Assembly (NCBI RefSeq): GCF_000427685.1
Contig: NZ_KE386573.1
Location: forward strand, 186,001 to 250,000
Length of the DNA stretch: 64,000 nucleotides
Reading direction: 5' to 3'
Source: Haloplanus natans DSM 17983
Lineage (GTDB): Archaea; Halobacteriota; Halobacteria; Halobacteriales; Haloferacaceae
The notes under the pieces were generated by a model that did no database searches, had not been told where the DNA came from, and saw only the letters and a list, made by a program, of their open reading frames with translations. Of this stretch, positions 40,759-50,077 are shown piece by piece (the first letter of the stretch is position 1; each line of letters begins with the position of its first letter). A program made the translations under genes and the position numbers.

Positions 40759-41764
40759 CTCCAGACTCGCAGTCGTCTTCGTCGTCATCGTCGCAGCCAT
40801 CGTCGGCGGCGCGGCCGTCGCCCCGTACGCCCTCGGTTCGAGCGACGACAGCGCCGACCCCCCCGCGGTCGAGAACCAGCAGTTCCAGCCCGGGACGATC
40901 CTCCCCGACGAGACGCCCGAAAAGGGCAAGATTACGATGGAGAGCGACGCGTCCGGCAAGACGGTCCTCGTCGACGTGGGCCACCAGAACGGCGTCACGG
41001 AGAGGGAGCTCGAACCCCTGGTGTCGACGCTCGTCGAGAACGGCCACCAGGTCCGGTTCTATCGCGGCCAGCGGGCGAGTCTCAACGAGTCGCTCCGCTC
41101 GGCCGACGCCTTCATCGTCGCCAGCCCCCGACAGCGCTTCACGAACGACGAACTCGCCGGCGTCGAGGCCTTCACCGACGCCGGCGGGCGGGTGCTCGTG
41201 ATGGGTGACCCGGCGTCGATCCGGATCTCCGGTGGCATCCTGTTCGGCCTCGGCGGCCTCCAGCCCACCGGCCCACGGACGACGGCGCTCGGCTCGACCT
41301 ACGGCGTCACCTACGGCTCGGGCTATCTCTACAACATGGAGACGAACGACAACAACTACAAGAGCATCTTCGCCGAATCGGCGTCGAGCGGCGGTCTCGC
41401 GGCCGGCGTCGACCGCGTCGTGATGCGTGAAGCCGCGCCCATCCGGACGGCCGACGCGACGCGCGTCCTCGTCGGTACGGACGGCACGCACCTATCGAAG
41501 ACCCGTGACTCCGGCCAGTACGCCGTCCTCGCCCGCAGCGGCAACGTCTCCGCCGTCGGTGATACGGACTTCGTCAGCCGCGAAAACGCCTACGACGCCG
41601 ACAACGAGGTACTGATCGGTAACCTCGCCGACTTCCTCGTCGACGGCGAGAAGGAACCGGGCGCGCCGACGCCGCCCGGCGCGGACCGGCCCCAGCGACC
41701 CCCGACCGGCGGGAGTGGCGGGGTGCCCACCCAGCCACCGAGGCCGACGCCGGTGCCCGCCTGA
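40745..41764 (+). CDS. Secreted/membrane-anchored DUF4350-like protein
   Basis: 339 residues. One N-terminal hydrophobic helix (LAVVFVVIVAAIVGGAAVAP) acts as signal or anchor. The domain has the flavodoxin/GATase-like strand-helix alternation of DUF4350/IFT52-type proteins (TVLVDVGHQNGVTERELEPL, EAFTDAGGRVLVMGDPASIR). The last ~40 residues are Pro/Gly/Thr-rich (TPPGADRPQRPPTGGSGG...). It is translationally coupled to the SppA-like protease and probably shares its location outside the membrane. Precise function unknown. Confidence 0.75.
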   Translation: MSAPNSRLAVVFVVIVAAIVGGAAVAPYALGSSDDSADPPAVENQQFQPGTILPDETPEKGKITMESDASGKTVLVDVGHQNGVTERELEPLVSTLVENGHQVRFYRGQRASLNESLRSADAFIVASPRQRFTNDELAGVEAFTDAGGRVLVMGDPASIRISGGILFGLGGLQPTGPRTTALGSTYGVTYGSGYLYNMETNDNNYKSIFAESASSGGLAAGVDRVVMREAAPIRTADATRVLVGTDGTHLSKTRDSGQYAVLARSGNVSAVGDTDFVSRENAYDADNEVLIGNLADFLVDGEKEPGAPTPPGADRPQRPPTGGSGGVPTQPPRPTPVPA

Positions 41765-41896
41765 CCGGTCCGTAGTCACCCCCGTTCGGCGATACACGGG
41801 GACGACACCCCCCACGTCCGCCGTCGGTCTCGGTCCCCGAAGTGTTCCTCCAACCGTAGCATATTTCGGCGTCGCCCGTCGGACTGGTAGTATACT

Positions 41897-43555
41897 ATGC
41901 CATCGCTCCCCACATCTCGCCGCCGACTGCTGCGATGGGTGGGGGCGGCGAGCGCCGCCGGGGTCGCCGGCTGTGCCGGCGGCTCGGACGCCGTCTCGGA
42001 ACTCGTCGCGACGCTCGGCGCCGACGTGAGCACGTACGATCCGACGCTGGCGAACGACACCACGTCACAGAAAGCGTTCGGCCTCGTCTACGAACCTCTC
42101 GTCTCCGTCGACTTCGAGGGGTCCGTCCGTCCGACCCTCGCGACCGCCCTCGACCGGCGGGACGACCTCACTTGGCGTCTCTCCCTCCGCGAGGGTGTTA
42201 CCTTCCACGACGGCAGCGACTTCACCGCCGCCGACGTGCAGGCGACGTTCGAGCGCTACGAGGGCACGCCCCGCGAGTCCGACGTGTACCTCTGGTACGA
42301 CGACTCGACGATCCGCGACGACTACACGCTCGACGTGACGCTCTCGGAGCCGTACGCCCCGTTTCGACTCACCCTCGGCGGCATCCCCATCGTCCCCGAG
42401 GCGGCGGCGAACGGTGGGCTCGACCTCTCTACCGGCCCCGTCGGGACCGGCCCTTACGCCTTCGACACCCACGAACCCGACCGGCTCTACCGGCTCGTCC
42501 GCGCGGACGACCACTGGTACGAGGGCGGGGAGCTTGGCGACCTCTCGGGGAACGGCACCGTCGACGCCGGCGAGGTGCCCGCCGACCCACCCATCGAGAC
42601 GGTCACGTTCCGCATCATCGTCGAACAGTCCTCGCAGCTGGCGGCTCTGCAGGGTGGCGACATCGACCTCGCCAACAACCCACCGGCCGACGCCGTGTCC
42701 GACCTCCGCGACGACGACACCATCACGGTCACCGACCACCTCGCCGGCGGCTTCGATATGCTCGTCTTCCCGCTCGCCACGCCCCCCTTCTCGAACCGCG
42801 ACGTTCGCGAGGGCATCGCACGGTCGATCCCCCGGGAGGAGATCATCGAATCGGTGTACGGCGGCATCGGCCAGCCCGCCTACGCCCCCGTCTCCCCGCT
42901 GCTCGACGACTACACCTCGGAATCGTTTCTGGCCGAGATGGCCGAGGAGTACATGGGCCACGACCCCGAACGCGCCCGCGAACTGTTCGAGACTGGCTTC
43001 GCGACCCTCGACATCGAACCGCCGTACGAGACAGCTATCGTCACCAACCAGACGGCCGACCGGGTGCGCTGGGCACAGCTCGTCCGCGACGAGTTGAACG
43101 CCACCGACTTCTTCGACGTATCGATCGAGCAGTTCGAGTGGAACACCTACATCGAACGCGTGCTCTCGGGTGACTCCCACCAATCCGAGGAGATGATGGC
43201 GCTCGGCTGGTCCGGCGGCTGGGACCCCGACACCTACCTCCGCAACCTCTTTTACAGCGGGCAGGCGACTCCATCCTGCTGTAACGCCGCCCACTACGCG
43301 AACGACGAGGTGGATCGGCTGCTCGACGAGGCGCTCACCACCTACGACACCGCCGAGCGCCGCGACCACTACGAGCAGGCTCAGCGCCGCATCGTCGCCG
43401 ACGCCCCCGTCGCGTTCGTCCGCTTCGGGACGCGCATCGAGGCGTTCCGATCCGACGCCGTCGAGGGCTTTCGAACCTACCCGCTCGACTCCGGCGAGTT
43501 CACCTCGATCTACGCCCCGTGGGCGGGTGCGTACACCGCGTCCGGAGGCGGGTAA
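41897..43555 (+). CDS. dppA: Dipeptide/oligopeptide ABC transporter substrate-binding lipoprotein
   Basis: 552 residues. A twin-arginine signal (SRRRLLRWVGAASAAG) ends in a lipobox (GVAGC), so the mature protein is a Tat-exported lipoprotein. The SBP family 5 body is typical: [58 protein letters not shown] and NRDVREGIARSIPREEI. It captures peptides (or possibly nickel/other ligands) for the permease genes that follow 3 nt downstream. Substrate assignment rests on family only. The promoter may be in the AT-rich stretch before the ATG (GTAGTATACTATG). Confidence 0.92.
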   Translation: MPSLPTSRRRLLRWVGAASAAGVAGCAGGSDAVSELVATLGADVSTYDPTLANDTTSQKAFGLVYEPLVSVDFEGSVRPTLATALDRRDDLTWRLSLREGVTFHDGSDFTAADVQATFERYEGTPRESDVYLWYDDSTIRDDYTLDVTLSEPYAPFRLTLGGIPIVPEAAANGGLDLSTGPVGTGPYAFDTHEPDRLYRLVRADDHWYEGGELGDLSGNGTVDAGEVPADPPIETVTFRIIVEQSSQLAALQGGDIDLANNPPADAVSDLRDDDTITVTDHLAGGFDMLVFPLATPPFSNRDVREGIARSIPREEIIESVYGGIGQPAYAPVSPLLDDYTSESFLAEMAEEYMGHDPERARELFETGFATLDIEPPYETAIVTNQTADRVRWAQLVRDELNATDFFDVSIEQFEWNTYIERVLSGDSHQSEEMMALGWSGGWDPDTYLRNLFYSGQATPSCCNAAHYANDEVDRLLDEALTTYDTAERRDHYEQAQRRIVADAPVAFVRFGTRIEAFRSDAVEGFRTYPLDSGEFTSIYAPWAGAYTASGGG

Positions 43556-43558
43556 CCG

Positions 43559-44506
43559 GTGTCACTCCGTCGCTACGTCCTCCGGCGGACGCTACTCACC
43601 CTCCCGATCCTCCTCGGCGTCTCGGCGCTCACCTTCGGCCTCGTGAAGCTCCTGCCGGGGACACCGGTCGACTACGTCCTCCAGTTCCAGGAGGCGACGC
43701 CCGAGCTCCGGGCGTCGCTTCGCGCCCAGTACCACCTCGACGAACCGATCTGGAGACAGTACCTCCTGTGGCTGTCGGACGTGCTTCGCCTCGATTTCGG
43801 GGAGCGGGTGATCTCCGACCGGAGCGTGAGCGCCGCCATCGCCGAACGCCTGCCCGAGACGCTCGCCCTCGGGAGTATCGCCTTCCTCATCGCCCTGCTC
43901 GTCGGGATTCCGACAGGCGTCGTCGCCGCCGTCCGCCGTGGGACGTTCCTCGACGAGGGGAGCCGCGTCGTCGCCCTCGCTGGCATCGCCACGCCGAACT
44001 TCTGGCTCGGCCTCCTGCTCATCCTCGTTTTCGGCGTCCACCTCAACGTCGTTCCCGTCATCCCGCCGGTCGCCCCGCTGTTTGCCCCCGAATCGCTCGC
44101 CTTCCTCGTGCTCCCCGCGATCACCCTTGGCACCGCCTCGGCCGCCCTCTTCACCCGGCTCACCCGCTCGGCGGTCACCGAACAGCTTCGCAAGGAGTAC
44201 GTCCGCGCCGCCCGCGCGAAGGGGTTGCCCGAACGGACCGTGATCGTCAAACACGTCCTCCGGAACTCGCTCATCTCCGTCGTCACCGTCGCCGCCGTCC
44301 AGGTCGCCTTTCTCGTCGACGGCGCCGTCGTCGTCGAGCGGGTGTTCTCCTGGCCTGGCCTCGGCCGCCTCCTCGTCCGTGCGATCCTCCAGCGCGACTT
44401 CCCCGTCGTGCAGGCGGTGGTGTTGCTCGTCGCTACGGCAGTCGTCGTCGCCAACCTGCTCGCGGACATCGTGTACGCGTGGCTCGACCCCCGCATCACC
44501 TACTAA
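43559..44506 (+). CDS. dppB: Dipeptide/oligopeptide ABC transporter permease DppB
   Basis: 315 residues from GTG 43559. Six membrane helices: RRTLLTLPILLGVSALTFGL with LLPGTPVDYVL in helix 1/loop, LALGSIAFLIALLVGIPTGV, and the EAA loop ARAKGLPERTVIVKHVLRNS near the C-terminal part. This is the standard DppB/OppB architecture. It starts 3 nt after the binding-protein stop and is followed by the second permease with a 2-nt gap, so it is part of one operon (41897-48063). Confidence 0.93.
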   Translation: MSLRRYVLRRTLLTLPILLGVSALTFGLVKLLPGTPVDYVLQFQEATPELRASLRAQYHLDEPIWRQYLLWLSDVLRLDFGERVISDRSVSAAIAERLPETLALGSIAFLIALLVGIPTGVVAAVRRGTFLDEGSRVVALAGIATPNFWLGLLLILVFGVHLNVVPVIPPVAPLFAPESLAFLVLPAITLGTASAALFTRLTRSAVTEQLRKEYVRAARAKGLPERTVIVKHVLRNSLISVVTVAAVQVAFLVDGAVVVERVFSWPGLGRLLVRAILQRDFPVVQAVVLLVATAVVVANLLADIVYAWLDPRITY

Positions 44507-44508
44507 CC

Positions 44509-45516
44509 ATGCCCCGAAACCCGCTCGACGGCCGTGGCCGCCTGCGAGTCCGGGGGTTCGCCGGCGACGCCGATAGCGCGACCGACGACGCGGGGCCGAC
44601 CACCACCGCCACCGCCCGTCGGTCGCGCGCCTGGGACCGCTTCCGCCGTGACCGGGCCGCCCGTGCCGGTCTCGCCATCATCGCCGTCATGGCCCTGCTG
44701 GCGGTCTTCGCCCGACCCATCGAGATCGGTGGCGTCGTCGTCCAACCGATCGCGCTCGCGCCCTACGATCCCATGGCCTCCGGTGTCGCCCCCGCCTACC
44801 GTCCGCCTTCCCTTGCTCACCCCTTCGGCACCGACTGGGCCGGCCGAGACGTGTTCTCCCGCGTGCTCTACGGCGGCCGCTACAGCCTCTCCATCGGCGT
44901 CGTCGCTGTCTCCCTCGCGCTCGTCGTCGGCGTCCCCCTCGGCGCCGTCGCGGGCTACGTCGGCGGCTGGGTCGACGAAACGATCATGCGGCTGGTGGAC
45001 GTGCTCTATGCCTTCCCCTTTCTCGTCCTCGCTATCGCCCTCGTCGCCGTCTTCGGTCAGGGCTTCTGGAAACTCGTCGGCGCCCTCGTCGCCGTCGGCT
45101 GGATCGGCTACGCCCGCCTCATCCGCGGCGAGGTGTTGAGCGTCGTCGAGCGCGACTACGTGCTCGCGGCGCGGGCAGTCGGCGCGGGTGACCGGCGCAT
45201 CCTCGCTCGACACGTCGTCCCCAACGCTATCGCGCCCGTCGTCGTGCAGGCGACGCTCAACGTCGGCACCGTCGTCCTCTCGGCGGCGGCGCTTGGCTTC
45301 CTCGGCCTCGGCCTCCAGCCCGGGACCGCCGAGTGGGGCTCCATGCTCTCCGCCGGCCGTGACACCCTCGTCGGCGGCGAGTGGTGGGTCACCGTTTTCC
45401 CCGGCCTCGCCATCTTCCTCTTTGTCCTCTCGATCAACCTCGTCGGCGACGGCGTTCGCGACGCGCTCGACCCCGACGCCGGGGCCGGAACCTACCGCTC
45501 CCGGGAGGCGCGCTAG
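44509..45516 (+). CDS. dppC: Dipeptide/oligopeptide ABC transporter permease DppC
   Basis: 335 residues. A disordered N-terminal ~45 residues (TDDAGPTTTATARRSRAWDR) precede the DppC/OppC N-terminal domain (FRRDRAARAGLAIIAVMALL) and the LAHPFGTDWAGRDVFSRVLYG motif diagnostic of DppC. The EAA loop AVGAGDRRILARHVVPNAIA follows. The stop overlaps the first ATPase gene by one base (TAGTG). Confidence 0.93.
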   Translation: MPRNPLDGRGRLRVRGFAGDADSATDDAGPTTTATARRSRAWDRFRRDRAARAGLAIIAVMALLAVFARPIEIGGVVVQPIALAPYDPMASGVAPAYRPPSLAHPFGTDWAGRDVFSRVLYGGRYSLSIGVVAVSLALVVGVPLGAVAGYVGGWVDETIMRLVDVLYAFPFLVLAIALVAVFGQGFWKLVGALVAVGWIGYARLIRGEVLSVVERDYVLAARAVGAGDRRILARHVVPNAIAPVVVQATLNVGTVVLSAAALGFLGLGLQPGTAEWGSMLSAGRDTLVGGEWWVTVFPGLAIFLFVLSINLVGDGVRDALDPDAGAGTYRSREAR

Positions 45517-46529
45517 TGGCGCTGCTCGAAGTCGAGGACCTCGACGTGCGTTTCTACACCGAGGGCGGCGTCGTGCAGGCGGTCGACGGCCTCTCCTACA
45601 CCCTCGACCGTGGCGAACGCCTCGGCGTCGTCGGCGAGAGCGGCGCCGGCAAGACCGTCACCGCGCTCGCGCTTCTCGACTTGCTCGACGACCCCGGCCG
45701 CATCGAGAGCGGGTCGATCCGGTTCGACGGCGAGGAGGTCGTCGGCGCCCCGCCCGACCGCCTCCGTCGCCTCCGTGGCGGCCGGATCGGGCTGGTGTTT
45801 CAGGACCCCGAGACGGCGCTCGACCCGGTGTACACCGTCGGCGAACAGGTCGCCGAGGCGGTTCGCGTCCACACCGACCGCGACGGCGACGCCGCGGACG
45901 ACCGCGCCGTTGCCCTGCTGGATCGGGTGGGGATTCCCGACCCCGCCGCTCGCGCGACCCAGTACCCCCACGAGTTCTCTGGCGGCATGGCCCAGCGGGC
46001 GGTCGTCGCCATCGCCCTCGCCGGCGACCCCGACCTCCTCGTCGCCGACGAACCCACCGCCGCGCTCGACGTGACGATCCAGGCCCAACTGCTCGATCTG
46101 TTCGACGACCTCGCGGCCGACGACCTCGCGGTCCAACTGATCACCCACGACCTCGGCGTCGTCGCCGAGTTCTGTGACCGCGCCCTCGTGATGTACGCCG
46201 GCCAGGCCGTCGAACGCGCGTCCGTCGACGACCTGTTTTACGACCCCAAACACCCCTACACCGCCGGCCTCCTGAGCGCGGTGCCGCGGATCGGCGACGA
46301 CCGTGACCGGCTGCCCACCGTCCCCGGCACCACACCCGACCTCGCCTCGCCGCCCCCGGGCTGTCGGTTCCACCCCCGCTGTCCCTACGCCGAGGATGCG
46401 TGTACGAAACGCGACCCGCCGCTCGCCGACGACGGCGATGCCCACCGCGCCGCCTGCCTCGCCTACGTCGACGACGCCGACTTCGAGGGCGAACTCGACT
46501 TCTACGTCGAAACGGAGGGCGAGTCGTGA
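45516..46529 (+). CDS. dppD: Dipeptide/oligopeptide ABC transporter ATP-binding protein DppD
   Basis: 337 residues from GTG 45516. Walker A GESGAGKT, signature FSGGMAQRAVVAIAL, Walker B LLVADEPTAALD, H-loop LITHDLGVVAEFCDRALVMY. The C-terminal oligopeptide-transporter extension has Cys-rich CRFHPRCPYAEDAC, typical of DppD/OppD. It pairs with DppF downstream; their overlap is GTGA. Confidence 0.93.
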   Translation: MALLEVEDLDVRFYTEGGVVQAVDGLSYTLDRGERLGVVGESGAGKTVTALALLDLLDDPGRIESGSIRFDGEEVVGAPPDRLRRLRGGRIGLVFQDPETALDPVYTVGEQVAEAVRVHTDRDGDAADDRAVALLDRVGIPDPAARATQYPHEFSGGMAQRAVVAIALAGDPDLLVADEPTAALDVTIQAQLLDLFDDLAADDLAVQLITHDLGVVAEFCDRALVMYAGQAVERASVDDLFYDPKHPYTAGLLSAVPRIGDDRDRLPTVPGTTPDLASPPPGCRFHPRCPYAEDACTKRDPPLADDGDAHRAACLAYVDDADFEGELDFYVETEGES

Positions 46530-47545
46530 CCGATCCGCTCGTCAGCGCCGAGGGCCTCGTCAAACGGTACCCGACCGAAGAATCCTTCCTCGCGCGCCTG
46601 CTCGGCCGGCGCCGGTGGGTGCACGCCGTCGACGGCGTGGACCTCCGGATTCGACCGGGCGAGACGCTGGCGCTCGTCGGCGAATCCGGCTGTGGCAAGA
46701 GCACGCTCGGCCGTGCCTTGGTCCACCTGGAGGAACCCACCGCCGGCACCGTCCGCCACCGCGGCGACGACCTCTCGGCCCTGTCGGCGGCCGACCTGCG
46801 GGACCGCCGGCGCGACCTCCAGTACGTCTTCCAGAATCCGACTGCCAGCCTCGATCCTCGATTCACCGTCGGCGATGCGGTTCGGGAGGCCCTCGATGTC
46901 CACGACATCGGCCCGGTCGGCGAGCGTGACCGCCGCGTCGTTTCCCTGCTGGAGACGGTCGGTCTCCGCCCCGCCCATGCCGCCCGCTACCCGCGCGAAC
47001 TCTCCGGCGGCCAGCGCCAGCGCGTCGGCATCGCCCGCGCCCTCGCCGTCGACCCCGAGTTCGTCGTCTGTGACGAACCCGTCAGCGCCCTCGACGTGAG
47101 CGTGCAGGCGGGCGTGCTCAACCTCCTGTCCGACCTCCAGGACGAGTTCGGTCTCACCTACCTGCTCGTCGCCCACGACCTCTCGGTCGTCGGGCATCTC
47201 GCCGACCGGGTGGCGGTGATGTATCTCGGCGAACTCGTCGAAGTCGGGACCGTCGAGGACGTGTTCTCGCCGCCGTACCACCCCTACACCTACTCGCTGC
47301 TCTCGGCGGTCCCCGAACCCGACCCGCGGTGGGAGGGCGACCGAGTCGTCCTCGACGGCGCCGTCCCCTCCGCCACCGACCCGCCCGATGGCTGCAAGTT
47401 CCACACCCGCTGTCCGATCGCACAGGCCGACTGCGGCGAGTGGGACGCCCACCCCGATCTGGAGGCGGTCGACGGCGACGCCGACCACGCCATCGCCTGT
47501 CCGTACCACGACCGACTGGACGCGGAACTGGCGGCCGACCGATGA
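46526..47545 (+). CDS. dppF: Dipeptide/oligopeptide ABC transporter ATP-binding protein DppF
   Basis: 339 residues from GTG 46526. Walker A GESGCGKS, signature [15 protein letters not shown], Walker [16 protein letters not shown]-loop [20 protein letters not shown]. It ends with the Dpp C-terminal Cys segment [14 protein letters not shown]. The family motif [10 protein letters not shown]...[11 protein letters not shown] at the N-terminus separates DppF from DppD. The stop overlaps the ATG of the following Ig-like gene (ATGA), placing that gene in the operon. Confidence 0.93.
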   Translation: MTDPLVSAEGLVKRYPTEESFLARLLGRRRWVHAVDGVDLRIRPGETLALVGESGCGKSTLGRALVHLEEPTAGTVRHRGDDLSALSAADLRDRRRDLQYVFQNPTASLDPRFTVGDAVREALDVHDIGPVGERDRRVVSLLETVGLRPAHAARYPRELSGGQRQRVGIARALAVDPEFVVCDEPVSALDVSVQAGVLNLLSDLQDEFGLTYLLVAHDLSVVGHLADRVAVMYLGELVEVGTVEDVFSPPYHPYTYSLLSAVPEPDPRWEGDRVVLDGAVPSATDPPDGCKFHTRCPIAQADCGEWDAHPDLEAVDGDADHAIACPYHDRLDAELAADR

Positions 47546-48063
47546 CCCGACCGCCGCGCCGCGCCGAACGGGGCGACGCCCTCGCACGCGACGACCACCC
47601 GGGCACGCCGGTCCCGCGCCCGACGGCCACCCGATCGTTCGACGCCGCGAAGGCGAGTCACGTGCTTCTCCCGCGATCGCTCCGCCGACGCGCCCTCGAC
47701 GTCGACTGCACGACCGACCGCGCACGCTACGCCCCGGACGAGCCCATCCGCCTCCGCGTCACCGTCCGCAACCGACTCCCCCTCCCGCTTCGCCTGCGCA
47801 CGACCGCCCCCGTCCCGTGGACGTGGTCGGTCAACGGCGTCGACCGTGCCTCCGAACGCGACGCGCTTCCCGACGACGACGGCACTCTCCGCCTCGCCGG
47901 ACGCGAGACGAAGACGTTCGCGGCCGTCTGGTACCAGCGAATCCGCGTCGCGCCCGACGAGTGGGTCGCCGCCGACACTGGCGAGCACCGACTCGAAGGC
48001 CGCCTCCTCGTCCCCGATCCGTCGCCCCGTCTCGCCGCGTCGACGACGGTCCACATCGAATAG
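47542..48063 (+). CDS. Ig-like (BsuPI/DUF-type) protein ending the dpp operon, unknown function
   Basis: 173 residues. After a charged N-terminus ([18 protein letters not shown]) comes a beta-rich domain: [60 protein letters not shown]. This resembles intracellular proteinase-inhibitor/Ig-like domains. There is no signal peptide and no cysteine pair. The ATGA overlap with dppF makes it part of the transport operon, but its role there is unclear. Annotated by fold pattern only. Confidence 0.65.
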   Translation: MTRPPRRAERGDALARDDHPGTPVPRPTATRSFDAAKASHVLLPRSLRRRALDVDCTTDRARYAPDEPIRLRVTVRNRLPLPLRLRTTAPVPWTWSVNGVDRASERDALPDDDGTLRLAGRETKTFAAVWYQRIRVAPDEWVAADTGEHRLEGRLLVPDPSPRLAASTTVHIE

Positions 48064-48092
48064 GCCAAGGCCGCCCGGCTCCCAGTCCCGCC

Positions 48093-48683
48093 ATGCGCCA
48101 GTTCGTCGTCGTCGGTCACGACGCCCCCACGACCCCTGACTTCTCGCTCGACGACCTCGCCGGCGCCGCCGGCCGTCTCGACGTGCTCTGTCGGTGTGTC
48201 AACTCCGCCTTTTTCTTCTCACACGCCATTCGCGAGGACGTTCGCGTCCATCTCGTCCTCGCCGATACGTTCACGGTCACCTTCGAGGGGAGCGACCTCC
48301 GCCGGCTCAACCCCGACGAGCGGAGCACGGCCGCACTGATCCGCACGGCCCTCGACCGCCGCGACGACGCCATCGGTCACCAGCCGGTCGAATCCAGCCC
48401 CGGCGTCGCCATCCGCCGTCGGGGGTTCGAGGCGACGCCCGACGCCCTCGACGGGACGCTGATCCACCTCCACGAGGACGGCTCGCCGGTCGTCGACTAC
48501 GATCCGCCGACCGATCCGGTGTTCGTTCTGTCCGATCACCACGACTTCACGGCCGACGAGCGCGAGCTGCTGGCCGACCGCGCCGACGCCCGCATCCGCC
48601 TCGGGCCGACGGCGCTCCACGCCGACCACGCCATCACCGTCGCGCACAACTACCTCGACACCGACGGATTCCGGTCGTACTGA
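48093..48683 (+). CDS. trmY: tRNA (pseudouridine-54 N1)-methyltransferase TrmY
   Basis: 196 residues with the SPOUT-class TrmY pattern: [54 protein letters not shown] (SAM-binding knot region) and the end [17 protein letters not shown]. TrmY methylates N1 of pseudouridine 54 in archaeal tRNA. It follows the Ig-like gene with a 29-nt gap and lies 50 nt before tRNA-Pro. With the archaeosine enzymes it adds to the tRNA-modification genes in the window. Confidence 0.93.
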   Translation: MRQFVVVGHDAPTTPDFSLDDLAGAAGRLDVLCRCVNSAFFFSHAIREDVRVHLVLADTFTVTFEGSDLRRLNPDERSTAALIRTALDRRDDAIGHQPVESSPGVAIRRRGFEATPDALDGTLIHLHEDGSPVVDYDPPTDPVFVLSDHHDFTADERELLADRADARIRLGPTALHADHAITVAHNYLDTDGFRSY

Positions 48684-48733
48684 CCCGGCCGAATCACAAC
48701 TGTTAAAGTCGCCGCTGGCGTTCGTTCGGGCGC

Positions 48734-48806
48734 GGGCCGGTGGGGTAGCTTGGTATCCTTCGGCCTTCGGGTGGCCGTAACCACGATTCAAATTCGTGCC
48801 GGCCCA
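48734..48806 (+). tRNA. tRNA-Pro (CGG anticodon)
   Basis: Acceptor GGGCCGG pairs with CCGGCCC (48799-48805), discriminator A. The D region is TGGGGTAGCTTGGTATCCT. The anticodon arm CGGCC-TTCGGGT-GGCCG gives anticodon CGG for CCG codons. The T arm is CACGA-TTCAAAT-TCGTG. Class I length of 73 nt, no intron, CCA not encoded. The flanking DNA to the right contains a small ORF and a toxin-antitoxin pair. Confidence 0.95.
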
Positions 48807-48861
48807 CTGGGTACATACCCGTTTTCCCGCATTTCCTGACAGGTAGCGCCCGCTCTACGGG

Positions 48862-49122
48862 GTGGTCCGCGTGAGCGTCGAGGACCCGGTCGACGTCTCT
48901 GTCGGCCTGGACATCGACGACAACTCCCTCCGAGCGGTCGTCACGAAGCGCCACGAACTCGATGTCGACGAACAGGTCGCGCTCCTGTGGGGCGGGTGGG
49001 CCGACCTCGAAACGTTCCTCGATCACTACCACGGGGAGGCCTCGCCGAAGGCGCAGCGCCGGGAGCGCGAAGGGGTGGCTGTGACTCAGTACGTGACGAC
49101 GTCGAGTCCGTCGACGTCCTGA
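48862..49122 (+). CDS. Hypothetical protein beside tRNA-Pro, possibly a fragment
   Basis: 86 residues from GTG 48862; GTG 48871 is an alternative. It reads SVEDPVDVSVGLDIDDNSLR, AVVTKRHELDVDEQVALLWG, GWADLETFLDHYHGEASPKA and ends with SSPSTS, which looks like read-on from a broken end. The 3' end overlaps the vapC gene on the other strand by 37 nt. No family recognised. The unusual tail suggests the original stop was lost when neighbouring DNA was inserted. Confidence 0.5.
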   Translation: MVRVSVEDPVDVSVGLDIDDNSLRAVVTKRHELDVDEQVALLWGGWADLETFLDHYHGEASPKAQRREREGVAVTQYVTTSSPSTS

Positions 49123-49493
49123 AAGTCCTTGTCGTTCGATATAACTGGCTCGCCAAGTGCGAGTCCGTGGGCTGCAACGAACGAATCTGCGCCATCGAGG
49201 TTCCGTAACCGATCCGAGACGCTGTGTTTCCCTCGAAGCGTCCCCGCCCGGCGCGCGATATGTTCGTCGACGTCCTCGACGGTCCGTGTATTGATGAGGT
49301 GTTCGTACCGCCGCTGAAGTTCCACAGGGACGCCGTCCTGTGTCGTATCATTTGCGAGGCCGTAGAGTATCTCCCAGATAACACTCGTCGGGAGACGTAT
49401 CAGAACCGGCTCACCCTCGAACTCTCTTGCCAACGCGCGTGCATCAGGGTCCTGCGTCGCCAAGTCGCCGACGAAGTTCGTATCGAGTATCAC
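49086..49493 (-). CDS. vapC: VapC-type PIN-domain toxin
   Basis: 135 residues. PIN nuclease signature: MILDTNFVGDL (first Asp), a conserved Glu in SVIWEILYGL, LDGADSFVAAHGLAL and the final ISNDKDFQDVDGLDVVTY. VapC toxins are Mg-dependent RNases that cleave tRNA or rRNA when free of antitoxin. Its ATG overlaps the antitoxin stop by 4 nt. Next to tRNA-Pro, this fits a small accessory module. Its C-terminal codons overlap the opposite hypothetical gene. Confidence 0.88.
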   Translation of the reverse strand: MILDTNFVGDLATQDPDARALAREFEGEPVLIRLPTSVIWEILYGLANDTTQDGVPVELQRRYEHLINTRTVEDVDEHIARRAGTLRGKHSVSDRLRNLDGADSFVAAHGLALGEPVISNDKDFQDVDGLDVVTY

Positions 49494-49729
49494 GGAAGCT
49501 CCTCGTCCAGTTGCTCAAGATGCTCCTCGTCGTCGGCTTCCAGCTGCTCCTCGAATTCATCCGGGTCCCAGTGTTCGTCGGCTACCTCCGCCATCTCCTC
49601 AGCCCACTCGTACAGACTAAAATCTCGTCCCAGTCGCTCGGCCGTCTCACCGAGCGTTTCACCCGCTCGCTGTTTGCTCTTGAGATACGCGTGGTAGGAC
49701 TCACTCACGCGAATCTGCTTCGTACCCAT
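49490..49729 (-). CDS. vapB: VapB-like antitoxin
   Basis: 79 residues: MGTKQIRVSESYHAYLKSKQ is a ribbon-helix-helix/AbrB-like DNA-binding start, followed by AGETLGETAERLGRDFSLYE and an acidic tail (WDPDEFEEQLEADDEEHLEQ) suited to masking the toxin. It precedes vapC with a 4-nt overlap, the usual order. A TATA-like CTTAATTT lies on the minus strand about 25 nt upstream (near 49755). Confidence 0.82.
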   Translation of the reverse strand: MGTKQIRVSESYHAYLKSKQRAGETLGETAERLGRDFSLYEWAEEMAEVADEHWDPDEFEEQLEADDEEHLEQLDEELP

Positions 49730-50077
49730 ATCCGCTTGTTGACGCTGTCGACAAATTAAGCTGACGCCGACCGATCGGGTTGGCGATTGTCTACTTCTTC
49801 GTCTTGGCGCGAAGTAATCCGCCGGAAAATATAAAAACCCGCAAAAAGACGGGCGTATCCGGATGATTCCAAAAATTCTGGAACGACTGCACGGTTTGTA
49901 ATCCTTCGAGCGGAATGAGCCGATGGGGGAGTCAAAGAGCGTGTGATCATGTGTGTGTTCCCTCGAATCCCCCCCTTCCATCACGTTCGAGGACGCTGAC
50001 CGAGCCACTCGGACCGGCGAGCGACGGCGCTCGCGGGCGATCCGTTCTTTTATTCCCCTCACGCCCTACCTCTATTC
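49730..50077. other. AT-rich intergenic region left of the J-domain/ferredoxin gene
   Basis: No convincing gene. It contains the likely vapB promoter, an A-rich stretch (GAAAATATAAAAACCCGC near 49828) that could be a TATA box in either direction, and the inverted repeat TTCCA-aaaattc-TGGAA (about 49867-49883). The minus-strand frame here (AVVPEFLESSGYARLFAGFY) is short and unsupported. The base composition differs from the rest of the window, which fits recently acquired or decaying DNA beside tRNA-Pro and vapBC. Confidence 0.45.

Noticed and set aside
49756-49950. Minus-strand frame with EFLESSGYARLFAGFY
   Set aside because: Short, no start context and no family; it likely reflects AT-rich non-coding DNA.
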